A model generated the notes under the pieces. The model was not told the DNA's origin, did no database searches, and worked only from the letters and a program-made list of their open reading frames with translations. A stretch of DNA of 64,000 nt from Isoperla grammatica. Taxonomy: Eukaryota; Arthropoda; Insecta; Plecoptera; Perlodidae. Numbering within the stretch: the first letter of the stretch is position 1; each line of letters begins with the position of its first letter. This document shows, piece after piece, positions 51,111 through 64,000 of the stretch. The translations under genes and the position numbers were made by a program. The stretch is from contig OX246746.1 of NCBI GenBank assembly GCA_945910005.1, positions 42,446,122 to 42,510,121 of the forward strand, in the 5' to 3' direction.

Positions 51111-54100
51111 CTCAACGTTCATAAGAAACGCATCCTTTCAGAATAGTTAGAAACAACCAATACATCATTCTTTTGGAAAACATTTCCTTTCAAATGTTTA
51201 CAAACATTCCCTCCCCCCAAAAAAGCAAAGTACCGCTAACTTCTCGCCCCTTGTAGTCCTTAGATTTAGTTTGCCTCCTAACTGTCTGCAAAACGCACGC
51301 GATATCTCCGCTCCGTGTTCAAGGTGCGAGGTACGTACTTGTACACAGACACACATATTCTCTACACTGAATACATAATATAACTACTTGGGAGCTTTGG
51401 TCCGGCCAATGTGAAATTCATACGCCTATGCATAATATATTGTCTAGCAGTGATCGAAAGATTGGGAAGATTGTTCTTCGCGCAAAGAATAACATATGAT
51501 TTATTCTTCTAAACTCTTAACCAACTATTATTAATAATAACAATACAAGATAATGGGGGCAACATAAAAAATCGTAAAATATAAAACAATAAATAAATAT
51601 GAAATGTCAATTATTATGAAAATTAATTTACTAAAATAATGTTGCAATCGAAAGTGATTTGTGATGACTAATGATACTTTTTAACTGATTCATTGAACAC
51701 TTGTTCAAGTACGCGTGTATATTCGCTTATGGTTCTACTAAATGACTATAATATTATGGCAAAGAGAAATTCGTTAGATTCGCAAGTGATTCGGGCTGTC
51801 TGATAAACTAAGCTGCTCAGTATCAGCAGGTGTTCTTATACCGTGGTACCAAACCTTGCACAGGCACGAAGTTAATTTAAAAAAATATATAAAAAACCTT
51901 TGCTAAGCTAAATTGGTCATTTGTTTCTCAACGTGCGTGTAAAGTGTAGAGTGTAGAGTGGAGAGTGTCGGCAGTGAAGGAGAAACAGCAAACAGCCATT
52001 CTCATAAATTAAGATGACGCAAAGGCAAAGGGGGGGGGGGGGTCAGGGGGGACCCGTCGCATGCAAAAGATTCTTATTGGACGTAGATCTATGGAACTCT
52101 AATCAAGTTTGGCTCTGTGAGTGAGTTTATTTGACCTAAACGAAAATTTGTGATGCTTTCATTTACATCTGGTTTTAAGCTTAGACTTAAAACTTCACTT
52201 TTGTGATGAGAATCCTAACTGTACTTCCCCACCCCCACCTCCACCACACAAACAGTACTGTCCCTTGATAATACTGTAGCAAATATAAGGGTTATGAGGT
52301 TATACCACTTACGTGTACTCAGATAGATGTATTTATTTTCCATGTTGTCGCATATTTTGCACTTTCAATAATTATTAATTTTAATCTGCATCGACCCTAC
52401 TCAATTGCCAAACCATATTTTCATTTATTATTTCAAACTTTCCGCTTTATAAGAGATTATGGATTCTATGGAACGATCAAAATTGCTTGCATTTAGTTTA
52501 AATATTTTTAAATTATAGGCTTATTGGGTCAAAACCGTCATTTTATGAAGTGTACGCTTAAAAAATGTTATCATTGTTGCCCGGAAGTGTAGTAGGCCTA
52601 ATCGGCGTTTCAAGGTGTGTGCAAGCAAAACGAGTGTGAGCAATGGAGTTGAAGCGAATCCCACATGTTTTATGTTATGCTATTAGGCCTACCTCACAGG
52701 CCCGATGATGTGCAGATAGTAACACAGAGGCGTGTGTTCACACAATTACACTGATAATCAACAGATTTCAGTTTCAAATGTACTTTCTAACAAACATTTG
52801 AAGCGTAAGTTATTATTTGTATGGTGGCTATTTAGCATAGAATATATTATCTCTCAGTATATTTATTCGCGACATTATTTATTCCGTTTATTTCAAAGGA
52901 ATATCAAAAACATTTTTACCACAAATTCCTGATTTTCCATTAATAAGTAAAATAGGCTTATGGGAAACATAAATGATGGAAGAATCGAGTCGGCGCCCCT
53001 TCCAATCAGTGCCCTGTTCACTATCAATGAGCCACCATTTACACGTCCACATGTTGGTAACGCTACATTTTACACGCTTAATCTTAAACACCCACGTTTG
53101 AGTTGAAGAGGCCAGTTATGCAGAAGATGTAGACAAACAGGGGGGGAGCAAGAAGCAGGGCGTGAACTTACACTCAAATTAATTTTTATACTCAACGTAA
53201 GAACAAATGTTAATTTATATAACCTAGTAAAACAAATGATAACTTATGAAATGTGTATAATTTTAGTGTTCTTTAGGTTGTATCTTTTTAAGTTCTTTGA
53301 CAAAAAACGTTTTATTTTTATTTTAATCGTCCGTGGTAAACCGTGACCATTTTAAAATCCCTTATGGCGGAAGGGTACTCGTAATATAAAAACAGCGTGA
53401 AATTGAAGTTTTTTTAGTTTCATCTTGTGAGAGCCACACAATAGTGAAAAGTGATAAACAACCACGATGTGATTTCGGAAGAACTGAAAACTGGATTCAA
53501 ATTTTTTCAAATATTTTCACAATTACAGTGAAAATAATAAATTATTTGTAATTAATTAACGTAGCCTATATAACTAATTACAACCGTAATTATTCAAATA
53601 TTTGAAACTTTTTTTAATTCAGTTTTTAGTCCCAACGTTTCTTAGCTGTTTCAATATTTTGTACCGATCTCAAGATATTGGTAAACAAGAACATGAATTT
53701 GGCGCGTGTTTTATAGTGAGAGTACCGGTACCCTTTTCCGTTATTTTCTAATGCTTAGTTAATTACAAACCAAAAACACACCTGATTGGTTTTTAGTAAA
53801 CGTTTTGTTTCAAACCCATAGGAAGATGCAATTTGAAATATGTAAGCTCACGAGAGAAACACACATGAAATGTGCACGTGAAAACATCATGGCTTTGTTT
53901 GCCAACCATGCTCAACCAAATGAATGTCATAGTTTATCAGGGAAGACGATAGCCCATGATTGGCTGAGTGGTTGTTGATTGAGAAATGTCTTCAGCCATA
54001 TATCTGAACACATTTTTATATTTTACATAATTTGTACGCATTGCTTTCTTAAATTAAATTTGAAGATGTTTTAAGTTTGAAATAGGAAGAAATCATCTAT

Positions 54101-54672
54101 AGCAATAAAAGTATACAAATCATGCTATTATAAAACGTATGTGCGTGTATTTCCTTAGTAGGCCTATATTGATTGTTTAATAAGGCATATAGTTACGCGA
54201 GACAACATTAAATAATTCCGGTTATACATTTGAATGTTTTAACAATCATACGCCGACAATCATCTTTCTCAACATTATGAATGAATAAACTAATACTGAA
54301 AGAGTTGCGTTATTGATATAAAACATGAACAAAATGAAGAACTATGGTTTTAGCAACAGACATACTGCCAGATCCAAACAATCCCGTCCATGTTATATTT
54401 CTAGACGAGACCCACTTCAATCGTTTCTATTTTTAGTTGGTTATCAGCCGCCTGTTGACAAAGTCAGGGATCTGGTTGACAAGTAACGACTTGAATGACA
54501 CGTATGGATCAGATGTTTTCAATCAATCTGGTGTGGTGTGCCGTGAGCGTGTGGCCCTTCAAACATGTCGTGGCAACAAGCAGGGGGCAACGGTGCAACG
54601 CGGTCAGCTCAAGTAATGCACATAGATGACTAGTCTACGCCTAACATTTATGCAACGGACACCGTTTGACCG
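51111..54672. other. Intergenic DNA
   Basis: No supported gene. G-rich spot at 52030-52049 (G13 followed by G6), TAGGCCTA octamers at 52593, 52684 and 54159, otherwise AT-rich. ORFs at 52732-52932 and 52888-53091 are unrecognised. Confidence 0.5.
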
Positions 54673-54720
54673 CCCCCCCCCCCCCCCCCCCCCCCAACTC
54701 CCCGCCCCCCCCCCCCCCCC
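54673..54720. repeat. Two long poly(C) tracts
   Basis: C23 (54673-54695), then AACTCCCCG, then C16 (54705-54720). The complementary strand could form a G-quadruplex. Runs like these are also common places for assembly error. Confidence 0.9.
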
Positions 54721-56879
54721 AGGCGACATATTTCTGATTGACTGATATGACTGATGTCATGTTAGCATTTTAATTGATATTATTTTATGCTTCTTTATTA
54801 ATTATTATTTTTCAAGATTTGAAATATATATAACTACTTTGACAAACAAATCTTCATTGTTCCCAACATTTCTCCCGTCCCGTATGTGTTATTAATACAT
54901 AAACCGTATTTTTTATATTTTGTATGGGCAATAAATATAAAAGATTGAACTAATTTTCAAATTTACAAAATAAGCTGTTGTTTAATTAACATAGACTCGA
55001 GCAGGACACACGGCAGTTGCGCGTGTCCCCGCGTTAGGCTTCTCAGGCTAGGGACACGGCGTGTCCCCTCGTGTCTCCTCGACTACAACCCTGGGCAAGA
55101 GAGTATGTTTGCTTAGGAAACTGAGATCAAAGTGACACCGACTATCATGTACTATATCTGATTGCGAGGAATAACCGTTGAAATATTAAACACTTTGCGT
55201 TGACCGGACTTAACAAAAACGTAATGTTAGGGGTTTACTCAAATATTTCTTCATGAAAATAATTTTCTGTTGTTTTTAAGTTCATAAAAATCACATGCCG
55301 TTCATAGCAAAATAATAATAATACTACCATCATTAACAGTAACGTCAATCAACGTCAAACAATAACAACAATCTTTATTATATTATTAGGTCTACACGTG
55401 GGAATTGGTTGTATTTTATTTGTGTACCGCGTTTCAATAAATGCGTGAAAACACGTGTCGAAAGTTGAAACAGACAGACGGAAGCCATGGGACCAAACAA
55501 GACACACACAGATCAAATTCATGCTTTGTACTTTTTTAAACATTTGTAAATTATATTTATTGGTCGTCATATTGTAATATTTTGATATATAATTCCTTAT
55601 AATTCCTTTATATTTTATCAGTGAGTTATATGTACCAGTGCCCACCTCAGTCTTGGGTAGGAAAATGGCTGTCGCAGCTTTCTATGCGGAGAAGCCAATG
55701 TACATAACATATTTAAACATTCACGATAAAATTAATATACCCTATAATTAAATTCATAGAGAAATTATTATATAGGGTCACGTTCCGAAAATACTACTGC
55801 ATGGTTTGATTGTTTGGCCAATTGGCCGGGCGATGTCGGCCCTCTTCTAGTGGGGGGGACCGAACGGTATACAAACAGCGGACTAGATCAACGATGACTC
55901 ATCATTGCACTTGTGCGTCCGGCAAGTCTTGAAACGAAACGCCGACTTAATTAACTTCGCTGTGGCTTCACATGTGCATGAAGATGACTTTCTCTGATGG
56001 CATCTTCGTCTCCCTATGAACTTTACCCCTGCTAATCATGAGTGATTACATCATTAGTTCGAACTAACCAATCTGGCCTTGGCCCAATTACACAATTTGG
56101 GCTTTATTAAAAAATGTGTGCTTATGTAAATTTTAAAAAATGGCATGAGATAGTTTAGTTAGCTATATTGAATTTTGCCTCCTAGGTTATGATTCATTGT
56201 CTCTACCAGTGTCTCGTTACCTCGGTCTTCTCTCATCAACAGATACATGGATTTCAGAAATTTTAATGTGTCACGATTTTTATAAGTATTACAACGTTTA
56301 ACATTTTTCCTTCCCATTCTTTTATTTTGAAATGACATGAGACTCACACAAGCGAACCGACAATAGCCTTGTTTATAAATGAATTAGTTACGCATCATTC
56401 ATTGTGATCGATCGACCTCTTCCCGCTATTAATATAACAAACCCAATATTTACTGAAATAATTGCTTATAACTTATACGCGACTTCATTAAATAATGTTG
56501 AAAACTAATTACTCTTGTACTAAAAGCAAATTGTATTTGAAATTTGCGCGAATCGTAAGAATAGACAAAAATGCGTTCATTTGTTCGTCATTAATCATAA
56601 CCTAGGAGGCCAATAATATCATTACGCAAGCCGACACTAAGTCCTATTTCCCCACCATAAATGCGAATCATTTTCAATTTAATTTTGTAACTGAAATTGT
56701 TTAATACACTACAAAATATGTGTCCTAAACATTCTTACTAATTCATAAACACCGGCCTTATCAATCGTGTGCATTCCCTATTAATTCTAGTTTGTTTCAA
56801 CATAATCATGGCTTCCATTCCTCTCACACAACTCCTCACACACGTGAGAAACAGTGAGTGGTGTTAGAAACTGTTCCGT
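54721..56879. other. Intergenic DNA
   Basis: No gene seen. A GC-rich patch at 54995-55085 contains GCGTGTCCCCGCG and GGCGTGTCCCCTCGTGTCTC, a degenerate GTGTCCCC repeat. The rest is AT-rich. Confidence 0.45.
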
Positions 56880-57010
56880 GGTTCTCAGAAACAAGGCGGA
56901 ACGGAGCCGTTTGATTGGTCCGCCTACTTTCCTTACGTCACGCGTTCATGTGAGACTGCAACCACATATCTCTCTCTCGCTCTCTCTTTATCTCTCTCGC
57001 ACTCCGAAGG
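56880..57010. promoter_or_regulatory. Possible promoter-like segment (CCAAT and CRE-like sites)
   Basis: An inverted CCAAT box (ATTGG, 56914-56918), a CRE/ATF-like TTACGTCA (56933-56940) and a TC-rich tract (about 56969-57001) follow each other within 90 bp in a GC-richer patch. No exon is visible downstream. This is motif reading only. Confidence 0.2.
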
Positions 57011-57534
57011 AGGGGGACTAGAGCGGTTACAAGTTACAAACAACAAAACCGATCTCAATAACAACTTGCACGCCATACACGGCTATGAAACATTGAATAT
57101 AATATCGTATCCATGAGAAAAAGGGGGCGGGGCACATTTAACACTTTATCTCACTCCATATTGATTGTCTACTGTTTATGTTACATAACTAGCAACAATA
57201 TCATTCTTTATAACTCGACTTTCTAGTATATCGCTATTCGAGTGTGATAAGAGGAGCATAGAATAATACTAAGTAATGTTATCCGGGACTCGAACTCATA
57301 CGCCTTGTGCCCTACAGCTCAGACAATATAAGCCAGTATGGAAGATGTTTACGTAACTATTAATTATGCAATCCAAGTCAATGAGTTAGATGAAAAAGTA
57401 AAATATGTTAATAGAATATAATCTTAGACGCAGTCCAGCGATAAATTAATATCTGTAAATTGGTTGATTTACTTGGGTCTACACCAAACTATAATGTAAA
57501 TCCTATTAAACGCAATACAACTAATTGAGTTATC
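57011..57534. other. Spacer with a tRNA-like remnant
   Basis: On the minus strand GAGTTCGAGTCCCGG (57282-57296) looks like a B box, with GAGCTGTAGGGCAC upstream, but the T-stem does not pair. No gene. Confidence 0.35.
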
Positions 57535-57537
57535 AAA

Positions 57538-57625
57538 CTACCCTGGATCGAACCCAGGCCATGTGGATTTACGTACCCAAGCTTTTGCCAAATGAATTCT
57601 GTTCCGAGCCCCAAACTGTAGCACC
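57538..57625 (-). mobile_element. tRNA-like sequence with good T-arm (SINE head or tRNA pseudogene)
   Basis: On the minus strand CCTGGGTTCGATCCAGG (about 57541-57557) forms a perfect 5-bp T-stem with a 7-base loop. The upstream part (GGTGCTACAGTTTGGGGCTC) could be an A-box region, but D- and anticodon arms do not fold convincingly and no acceptor stem pairs. I see no second copy in the window. Confidence 0.35.
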
Positions 57626-58055
57626 TTGTTGTAGGTTATTATTACCAATCATGCAGGAGGTACACATGTTTGCCAACTATTGCTATAACGCCATTTTACT
57701 CTTAAAATATATATACATGCATATAAAAACTATTAAATTGTTAAATAGTAGTAAGAGTAATAGTATAATAATATGAAGACAAAAACAACAATGATGATCA
57801 TGATACAAATAATCCTGATACTTTTGTGACATGCTTTGTATCGTCCAACAAGTACGGAATATTTCAAGAGGTTGTGTCACCACATCTGAAGCCCACAGTC
57901 AAGTGAAATACTTGAGATTCCTGGGCCTCGTGATTGCGTCTGCATTACCCACACACACACAACTATGTGTTGGTCTGGTACCAGAGACTCTCACTCTCAG
58001 CCAAGCAAAAACTGCCCTCACAGCCACCCACCACGATACCATGGGAACGTCTCCG
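57626..58055. other. Spacer with short ORFs
   Basis: ORFs on both strands at 57831-58093 overlap each other and the edge of the MITE. None has a recognised domain. Confidence 0.4.
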
Positions 58056-58238
58056 TAAAGACACAACCACAATTGTCGGGATCGGTATCGCAATTGTACA
58101 TTTTATCGTGCTAAATCATTAAGACATTACGATTTAGTTGTGAACAGCGCCATAAGAACCAAGTTAGCTAATTCTTTCACGATTTTCTGATTACGGTTAC
58201 AATCACGATGCCGATAGTTGTGGTTGAGGATAAGGCTA
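58056..58238. mobile_element. Small MITE, copy 2 (about 183 bp)
   Basis: The left end has AACCACAATTGTCGGGATCGG; the inverted right end has CAACCACAACTATCGGCATC. The interior matches the reverse complement of 25911-26080 (GTACATTTT, TTTAGTTGTGAAC, AAGTTA, CACGATTT). It has a partial internal insertion of about 20 bp relative to copy 1. No ORF. Confidence 0.75.
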
Positions 58239-58538
58239 AGCCATTCAAGACAAGATTCATACACTTTTATACAAATCTCCGTAGGCCATACTTGTACAAT
58301 TACTCACGCACGTGTGTACATCTCTCTATAGGCCTACTCTCATGCTTCCACCCCTAACTCAAGCATTGTTTTACAACTCTCTACTCATACTTCCACCCAA
58401 TTCACTCATTATTTTAATACTCTCTGTACTCTCTGTACTATCATAGTTTCACCTAACTCACGAATTATTTTATAACTCTCTGTACTCTTTATACTCTCAT
58501 ACTTCAACACAAATCACAAACTATCAAACACATCTGTG
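58239..58538. other. Pyrimidine-rich spacer
   Basis: Degenerate repeats of CTCTCTGTACTCT and CATACTTCCACCC (58325-58510) form a loose tandem pattern. No gene. Confidence 0.5.
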
Positions 58539-58549
58539 CATCTGTCTAT

Positions 58550-58963
58550 TATTTATTTATTTATTTTATTGTAATTAAGGCCAGTGTAGGGCACAATGCC
58601 CTCTTGAAGAGTGATGATTGATGAATGATAATGAGGAAGAGAGGAGGGGAAGCCTGGTACCGGCACGTAGCCTACTCCTGTCTAAAAGTACCAAGGGGAC
58701 CATCGGCTTTACGTCCCATCCGAAAGGACGGTGTAACTTTGACCAGTCATATAGGTTCCTCCACTAACCTGGACTGCCGAGCAGTTGACGAGAAGAACGA
58801 AGCTGTTACACAAGCTTTCGAACCCTCCAATCTGCTCTAACCAACGGTAACTAGTGTCTCAGAGGTGAGTGGTCACCCATCCACCTCCTGACCTAGCCCG
58901 AGGCTGCTTAACTTCGGTGTTCGTATGGGAACCGGCTAAGCGACCGCGGCTAAACCGTTGGCT
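58550..58963 (-). mobile_element. 5S rRNA-derived SINE, copy 2, with target-site duplication
   Basis: Read on the minus strand the 5S-like head contains GGTTCCCATACGAACACCGA, AGTTAAGCAGCCTCGGGC and GGATGGGTGACC, the last two blocks being characteristic of animal 5S rRNA. The body has GTCCTTTCGGATGGGACG and the tail is (AATA)n at the left. CATCTGTCTAT (58539-58549) and CATCTGTGTAT (58964-58974) flank the element, a target duplication matching at 10 of 11 bases. Confidence 0.9.
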
Positions 58964-58974
58964 CATCTGTGTAT

Positions 58975-61900
58975 GGACATAATATATCAAATATCTTCCT
59001 TTATTGTATACTCAATAATATTACACCTATCGAAACAAAATCCGCAAGGTAGGTACTCTGTTTGAGATACCCCATAGTTCAATCCTCGGGTCCCTAGCTT
59101 CCTGCACTCACCACTCACCACCCACCACTCACCAACTAAGCTCGCGCATGATTGTACATGTTTGATTTCCGATTGGACGAGTATTTTGCAGCGTATACAA
59201 ACATCCAACGGCAACTTTACGATTCGTACGGAAGTAAAAACTGGACAATTCTCCTCGTGAAGGAGGAGCGATGGGAGATACACGAAGTAGGGGGAAAGAA
59301 GAGGAGAGAGATAACTGGAGTTATTTCCATGATGCACATGATGTACAGGTCTCTCTTTCTCACTGACATCTATCAACGAACTGGAGAATTGAGCCGTGAA
59401 ATTAGAAATTAGCTAATTAAAGAGGAGCATCACTGAAAGTTATACTCTGGAATATTCTTATATTCTTCACGCGACAAACTCGTGCTAACACTTTTTGGCC
59501 ATCTCATTTTTACATTCGCTATGTTCTTCAAGTATAATTTAATGCGATGTTATATTCAGATAAATAAATGCGTGATTGAAATGCGTTTGCATAAAGAGGG
59601 GTAGAAAACCACAATATAAAGAAGTACTACACCACAAACTTACAGGTATTAAAATCAAAACGCCACTAGTTATTTTTTCTACAAAACCATGTCTGAAAAT
59701 GAAATACATTTTCTTTTCAAATTCCATACAAATTAAGCAACAGTATGTAACTGTGTTCATAATTTTAGAACACAGATCCCTTACGATGACATGACCAGAA
59801 ATACATGTTTTATGTTATTGAACTTATCTTGCATGTACAAACATCAATCAAAACAAAGGACTGGTGCGAACACTAAACATACGTTACACAACAAACATTA
59901 CGCTACGGGCTACTAGAAGAAACTTATGAAATATAAGAACAAAGAAGAATAAATATATTTTAAAAAGTATAATACTGGGAAAAATCATACTAGAAATGAA
60001 ATAGATCTACGAGGTCTCAAGAGGACGCTTATAAAACATTAAGGACCTACACAACCCTCCGAAACTGTCATAAGCTAACAGGTGAACTTGTTACCGTTTT
60101 TAACATATTAAATAGATTCCTAGGGAAAAGTGAATTATAAACCAATTCTGGCACTATAGATATTCGAATAGTCTTTGAACATCCATATACGAATTTAAAA
60201 TATTAATTGTTGCTCAATTCGCAAACATTTGACCCACGACTATTTAGCGTTATTAATATAACAGCAACCACTAGGATAGTAGTTATTATTCTATTATTAG
60301 TTAGTCTATTATTCTATTATTAGTTAATATTATATTGATTAATATTAATAACAGCAGAAGTATTAGGATTCATAGAAATACACAATTGCAAACATTAATA
60401 TAATCATTTCATTGACTGAATATCTTTCGAGTTTCATTTTATGATAAACTGAAGAACAATCATGATCAGTATCATGTGAGGTGTCACAAATATAACCAGG
60501 GGTGTATTGGACCGGAACAGTCCGGAACGCTATTCCGATACTTCTTTATGAGTAGTACTGCCTTCCGTTACAGCCAGTCGTTACGATGCAAAGCATTTAT
60601 TTGAACCCTTTCGCTAGCAAATATTTCCGGTGTCTAGTAAATACATCTAAATAAAAACTGCTATAAACATGTCAAAGAAACAGGTGCGTTTCGTCACACA
60701 GGTTAGAATACTACACATTAGACAGTCGTTCTGTGGGCAGCCCACATTATATATGGAGTAGCACCCGTTCAACTAGTCGATTTCTTTAAAAATTGCAATT
60801 ACAGTGGTAGTAATAAGAAAATAAGAATAATAGTGAATGGCAATGCAAGTACTGGTCATGTATTGGCCATCTGGTCAACACCAAAAATATGGATTCATTT
60901 TTTAATATCCTGCTTTAAACCTAGCTTGGCATAACAGTAACACCCCTCCCCCATAAAACCCCAAAAAAGGCAAAGCCGGAATTAAGGATTTTAACATTCC
61001 CTATTTGAGTTAGCATAGACGATTGAGAGCCAGGTGGTGACATTTGAACCGGCTTGTTATGGGAACCCACTACACAGCAGAGGGCCACCGAGCAGCCATA
61101 ATATTAACGGACCATGAAGTATGAAGTAATAGCATAATCAATACATGCACGCCACTTGATACAAACACTGATACATCATTGACTCGTGTTTCCATAACCG
61201 ACAAATCTTGAACTTTCGAGGACTAGCAGGTTTTCAGAGCCAGATATTTTGTTGATCAGATTGCGAATAAAAACATTGCTTGCTCAAATCCACACCAAAC
61301 ATGTTCCTACACAATTAGCCACCGTGAAATCACCTGCTTGCAAGATAATATGCCATCTCAGGATATTTCGCACACGAATAACAACAATAATAACAGTTAT
61401 TTCATAATAATTATTTGTTATAAATTAGTATTGTTAATTAATTTGCTTTCATAATTTAAAAGTTAAGAAAATTGCGAGTTCTTCTTTGTATTTGGACTAA
61501 TGAAACACAATAGTTAATGTAGGTGGCGAAGACGATCACCGAATTGAACTTGGACTTCGCATGAAGACATTGAAATGAACAGGTGTATTAGTGTAATCTC
61601 TAGCCAGCCAGATAGAGTTGTGTTGTCAGTGCTTTTGGATAGACATGAAGCACCTATAGCAATAGTTCAAATGAACGGGGTGGTAAGCGTCAAACAAGTA
61701 ATACAACACATATTGTATGCTTATTGCTTACCTGTGTAAACACAAAGAACACAAGTATCGCAAAGCATATTGCCAATAACAATTCTTATATAATATAACG
61801 TAGTAGTATTGTTATTTGTTACGCTACAATCTTAAGAGATGGACTATGCTGCATCGTAAATATTAAGCCGGGGATAACTTCACTGACAACCTGGTTGATT

Positions 61901-62070
61901 TAAGTAGTTGATGCAAGTAGTAGTTGTTAATATGGTAGATACACTTCTCAATAGTTCTTATAAAATTTGTTTTTATATCATATGAAGTAGACGTAGGAAA
62001 TGGTTATCATAAAGCCTAGACAGTTTTCGCAAATAGGACACATTTTTAAAGAAACATTATCATCATTATC
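58975..62070. other. Intergenic DNA
   Basis: No supported gene. Contains CACTCACCACCCACCACTCA near 59106-59130 and a local duplication of TCTATTATTAGTTA (about 60290-60325). ORFs at 58987-59376 (minus) and 59152-59412 (plus) overlap on opposite strands and show no recognised domain. Confidence 0.45.
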
Positions 62071-62330
<260 letters not shown>

Positions 62331-63246
62331 TCGTCACAATAACCATTTACCATTTTGTGTGATCTCCCCATGCAAAGTATACCAGAGAGGCAAATGTTTT
62401 CTTGACCATTTAGCATTGGAAGGTACTTCGCCAATCTATAGCTTTTGTCAAAACTATGCACTCATATATTCGGTTGCTTGTTTATCTTCTTGTTTCAAAA
62501 ACCGGTTAAGCATGGATTATAATTTATGAATAATAATGTTGCTATAATTTTATTTCGTCTATAAAGCAAACAGTTGAAGTTAAAATAGAAAGTAGAAACA
62601 TTTTTTTACGTAATGTGGTTATGTGAAGTGAAGTAGCTGAAGGGGTTCGATTGCTGATTGAATTGGTATAGTGATATGGCCGAAAACATTTTGTTTTTAT
62701 CTTTCTACATTTTTATTAAAACACACCGCTACAAACAGAGCGCTTCATATTACCCACGATAAAATGTCAGTCATTTTACTTAGAAACTTGGGTGGGCAAT
62801 GAAATTTAGTACCCATTTATTGTAAAACTTCTTTGGCGACAGTTGGTATAAAATTCTAAACTTAGTGTCAGCTAAAATTGTAAGGGAATGAAATTTATGA
62901 CAACATGCTTATTTGAATAAAGTTAGTGGTGCACATGGATTTTGTTTTAAACATGAATTGTTGTTAATAACATTCTAGAAAAGGCAAACTATAAAGGGTG
63001 TTCTTCACAAATATCTTAAAAAGTGTCAACACGCAACGTTTTTTGATCGCGTTTTCAAAATAAAAGTAATAATAAAGTTTTGAAGAATTGCGGGGATATA
63101 TATTAAAAAAATCTACAAACATTGTTCATTGTTTAGAAAAGTTGGCCAAATTCATTGTATTTGGATAAAATTAGAAAATGTCAATTATATCTAAAACTAT
63201 ATAATTAAATCCAGACCAAATGCTTTTGAAATATTTTTTTGATAAA
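62331..63246. other. AT-rich intergenic DNA
   Basis: No gene or element recognised. Confidence 0.5.
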
Positions 63247-63647
63247 ATCTGTAGACATTCATACCATAGTCCCATATCTGTAGACATTCATACCATAGTC
63301 CCATATCTGTAGACATTCATACCATAGTCCCATATCTGTAGACATTCATACCATAGTCCCATATCGGTAGACATTCATACCATAGTCCCATATCTGTAGA
63401 CATTCATACCATAGTCCCATATCTGTAGACATTCATACCATAGTCCCATATCTGTAGACATTCATACCATAGTCCCATATCTGTAGACATTCATACCATA
63501 GTCCCATATCTGTAGACATTCATACCATAGTCCCATATCTGTAGACATTCATACAATAGTCCCATTTCTGTAGACATTCATACCATAGTCCCATATCTGT
63601 AGACATTCATACCATAGTCCCATATCTGTGGACATTCATACCATAGT
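63247..63647. repeat. 29-bp minisatellite, about 14 copies
   Basis: ATCTGTAGACATTCATACCA plus TAGTCCCAT repeats every 29 bp. Variants are single-base: ATCGGTAG, ATACAATAG, CATTTCTG and CTGTGGAC. Confidence 0.96.
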
Positions 63648-63723
63648 CTCTTATAATTACAAAATTTCGATAATGAATAATATTATTTTAAAGATACGAA
63701 CAAAATACATAAAATTCTCAAAC

Positions 63724-64000
63724 ATTGTATCGAACACTTTGTGTGCTATTGTATCGAACACTTTGTGTGCTATTGTATCGAACACTTTGTGTGCTATTGT
63801 ATCGAACACATTGTGTGCTATTGTATCGAACACTTTGTGTGCTATTGTATCGAACACTTTGTGTGCTATTGTATCGAACACTTTGTGTGCTATTGTATCG
63901 AACACATTGTGTGCTATTGTATCGAACACTTTGTGTGCTATTGTATCGAACACTTTGTGTGCTATTGTATCGAACACTTTGTGTGATATTGTATCGAACA
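63724..64000. repeat. 24-bp minisatellite, at least 11 copies, cut by the window end
   Basis: The unit TGTATCGAACACTTTGTGTG plus CTAT; some copies have ACACATTG. Since 24 is a multiple of three, ORFs run through on both strands (IAHKVFDT repeats on the minus strand) without being genes. Confidence 0.95.

Noticed and set aside
57278..57345. Minus-strand tRNA gene
   Set aside because: A B-box-like motif is present, but the T-stem does not pair and no cloverleaf forms.
63657..63986. Repeat protein of 81-106 residues
   Set aside because: Generated by the 24-bp minisatellite, open on both strands.

Overview
This window is nuclear DNA from an AT-rich animal genome, very probably an invertebrate and most likely an arthropod. 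Nothing is organised like a prokaryote: there are no operons, no long ordinary ORFs and no Shine-Dalgarno-led genes. The sequence instead holds non-LTR retrotransposon remnants, tRNA- and 5S rRNA-derived SINEs, MITEs, a MULE-like DNA transposon and a very high load of micro- and minisatellites. I cannot name the species. No host protein-coding gene can be called with confidence. The candidate exons and decayed coding islands are listed with low confidence.

Layout. 1-9.8 kb: AT-rich intergenic DNA with one 54-bp minisatellite near 5 kb. 9.9-11.6 kb: two 5'-truncated copies of a non-LTR retrotransposon, head to tail, each bounded by (TAA)n. 15.7-17.3 kb: a 68-bp minisatellite ending in a tRNA-like sequence, then a 965-bp MULE-like element with a FLYWCH zinc-finger ORF. 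19.2-22.4 kb: a perfect 21-bp hairpin, a 45-bp minisatellite (17 copies), (TAA)n and a 19-bp minisatellite. 25.9-28.9 kb: a small MITE, a 737-bp foldback element, then the longest retrotransposon copy, again inside (TAA)n. 29.9-30.8 kb: a 71-bp array. 33-37.5 kb: tRNA-derived SINEs, a 67-bp array and a 5S-derived SINE. 38.1-40.4 kb: 2.3 kb of almost pure ATTT. 41.8-46.7 kb: a tRNA-like SINE head, a 52-bp array, and a 94-bp array (about 27 copies) built from the same kind of tRNA-like head and ending in a SINE body. 49-58 kb: mostly quiet, with a short duplication and a decayed coding island. 58-59 kb: a second copy of the small MITE and a second 5S-derived SINE with a target-site duplication. 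62-64 kb: (TTA)n, a 29-bp array and a 24-bp array running off the end.

How it works together. The DNA appears to be shaped by two linked processes. A restriction-like-endonuclease retrotransposon of the R2/R4/Dong group uses TAA microsatellites as landing sites and brings new TAA tails with it. Separately, Pol III-type SINE heads appear to have been captured and amplified as tandem arrays. By hand summation, tandem repeats alone cover roughly 11.7 kb, about 18% of the window.
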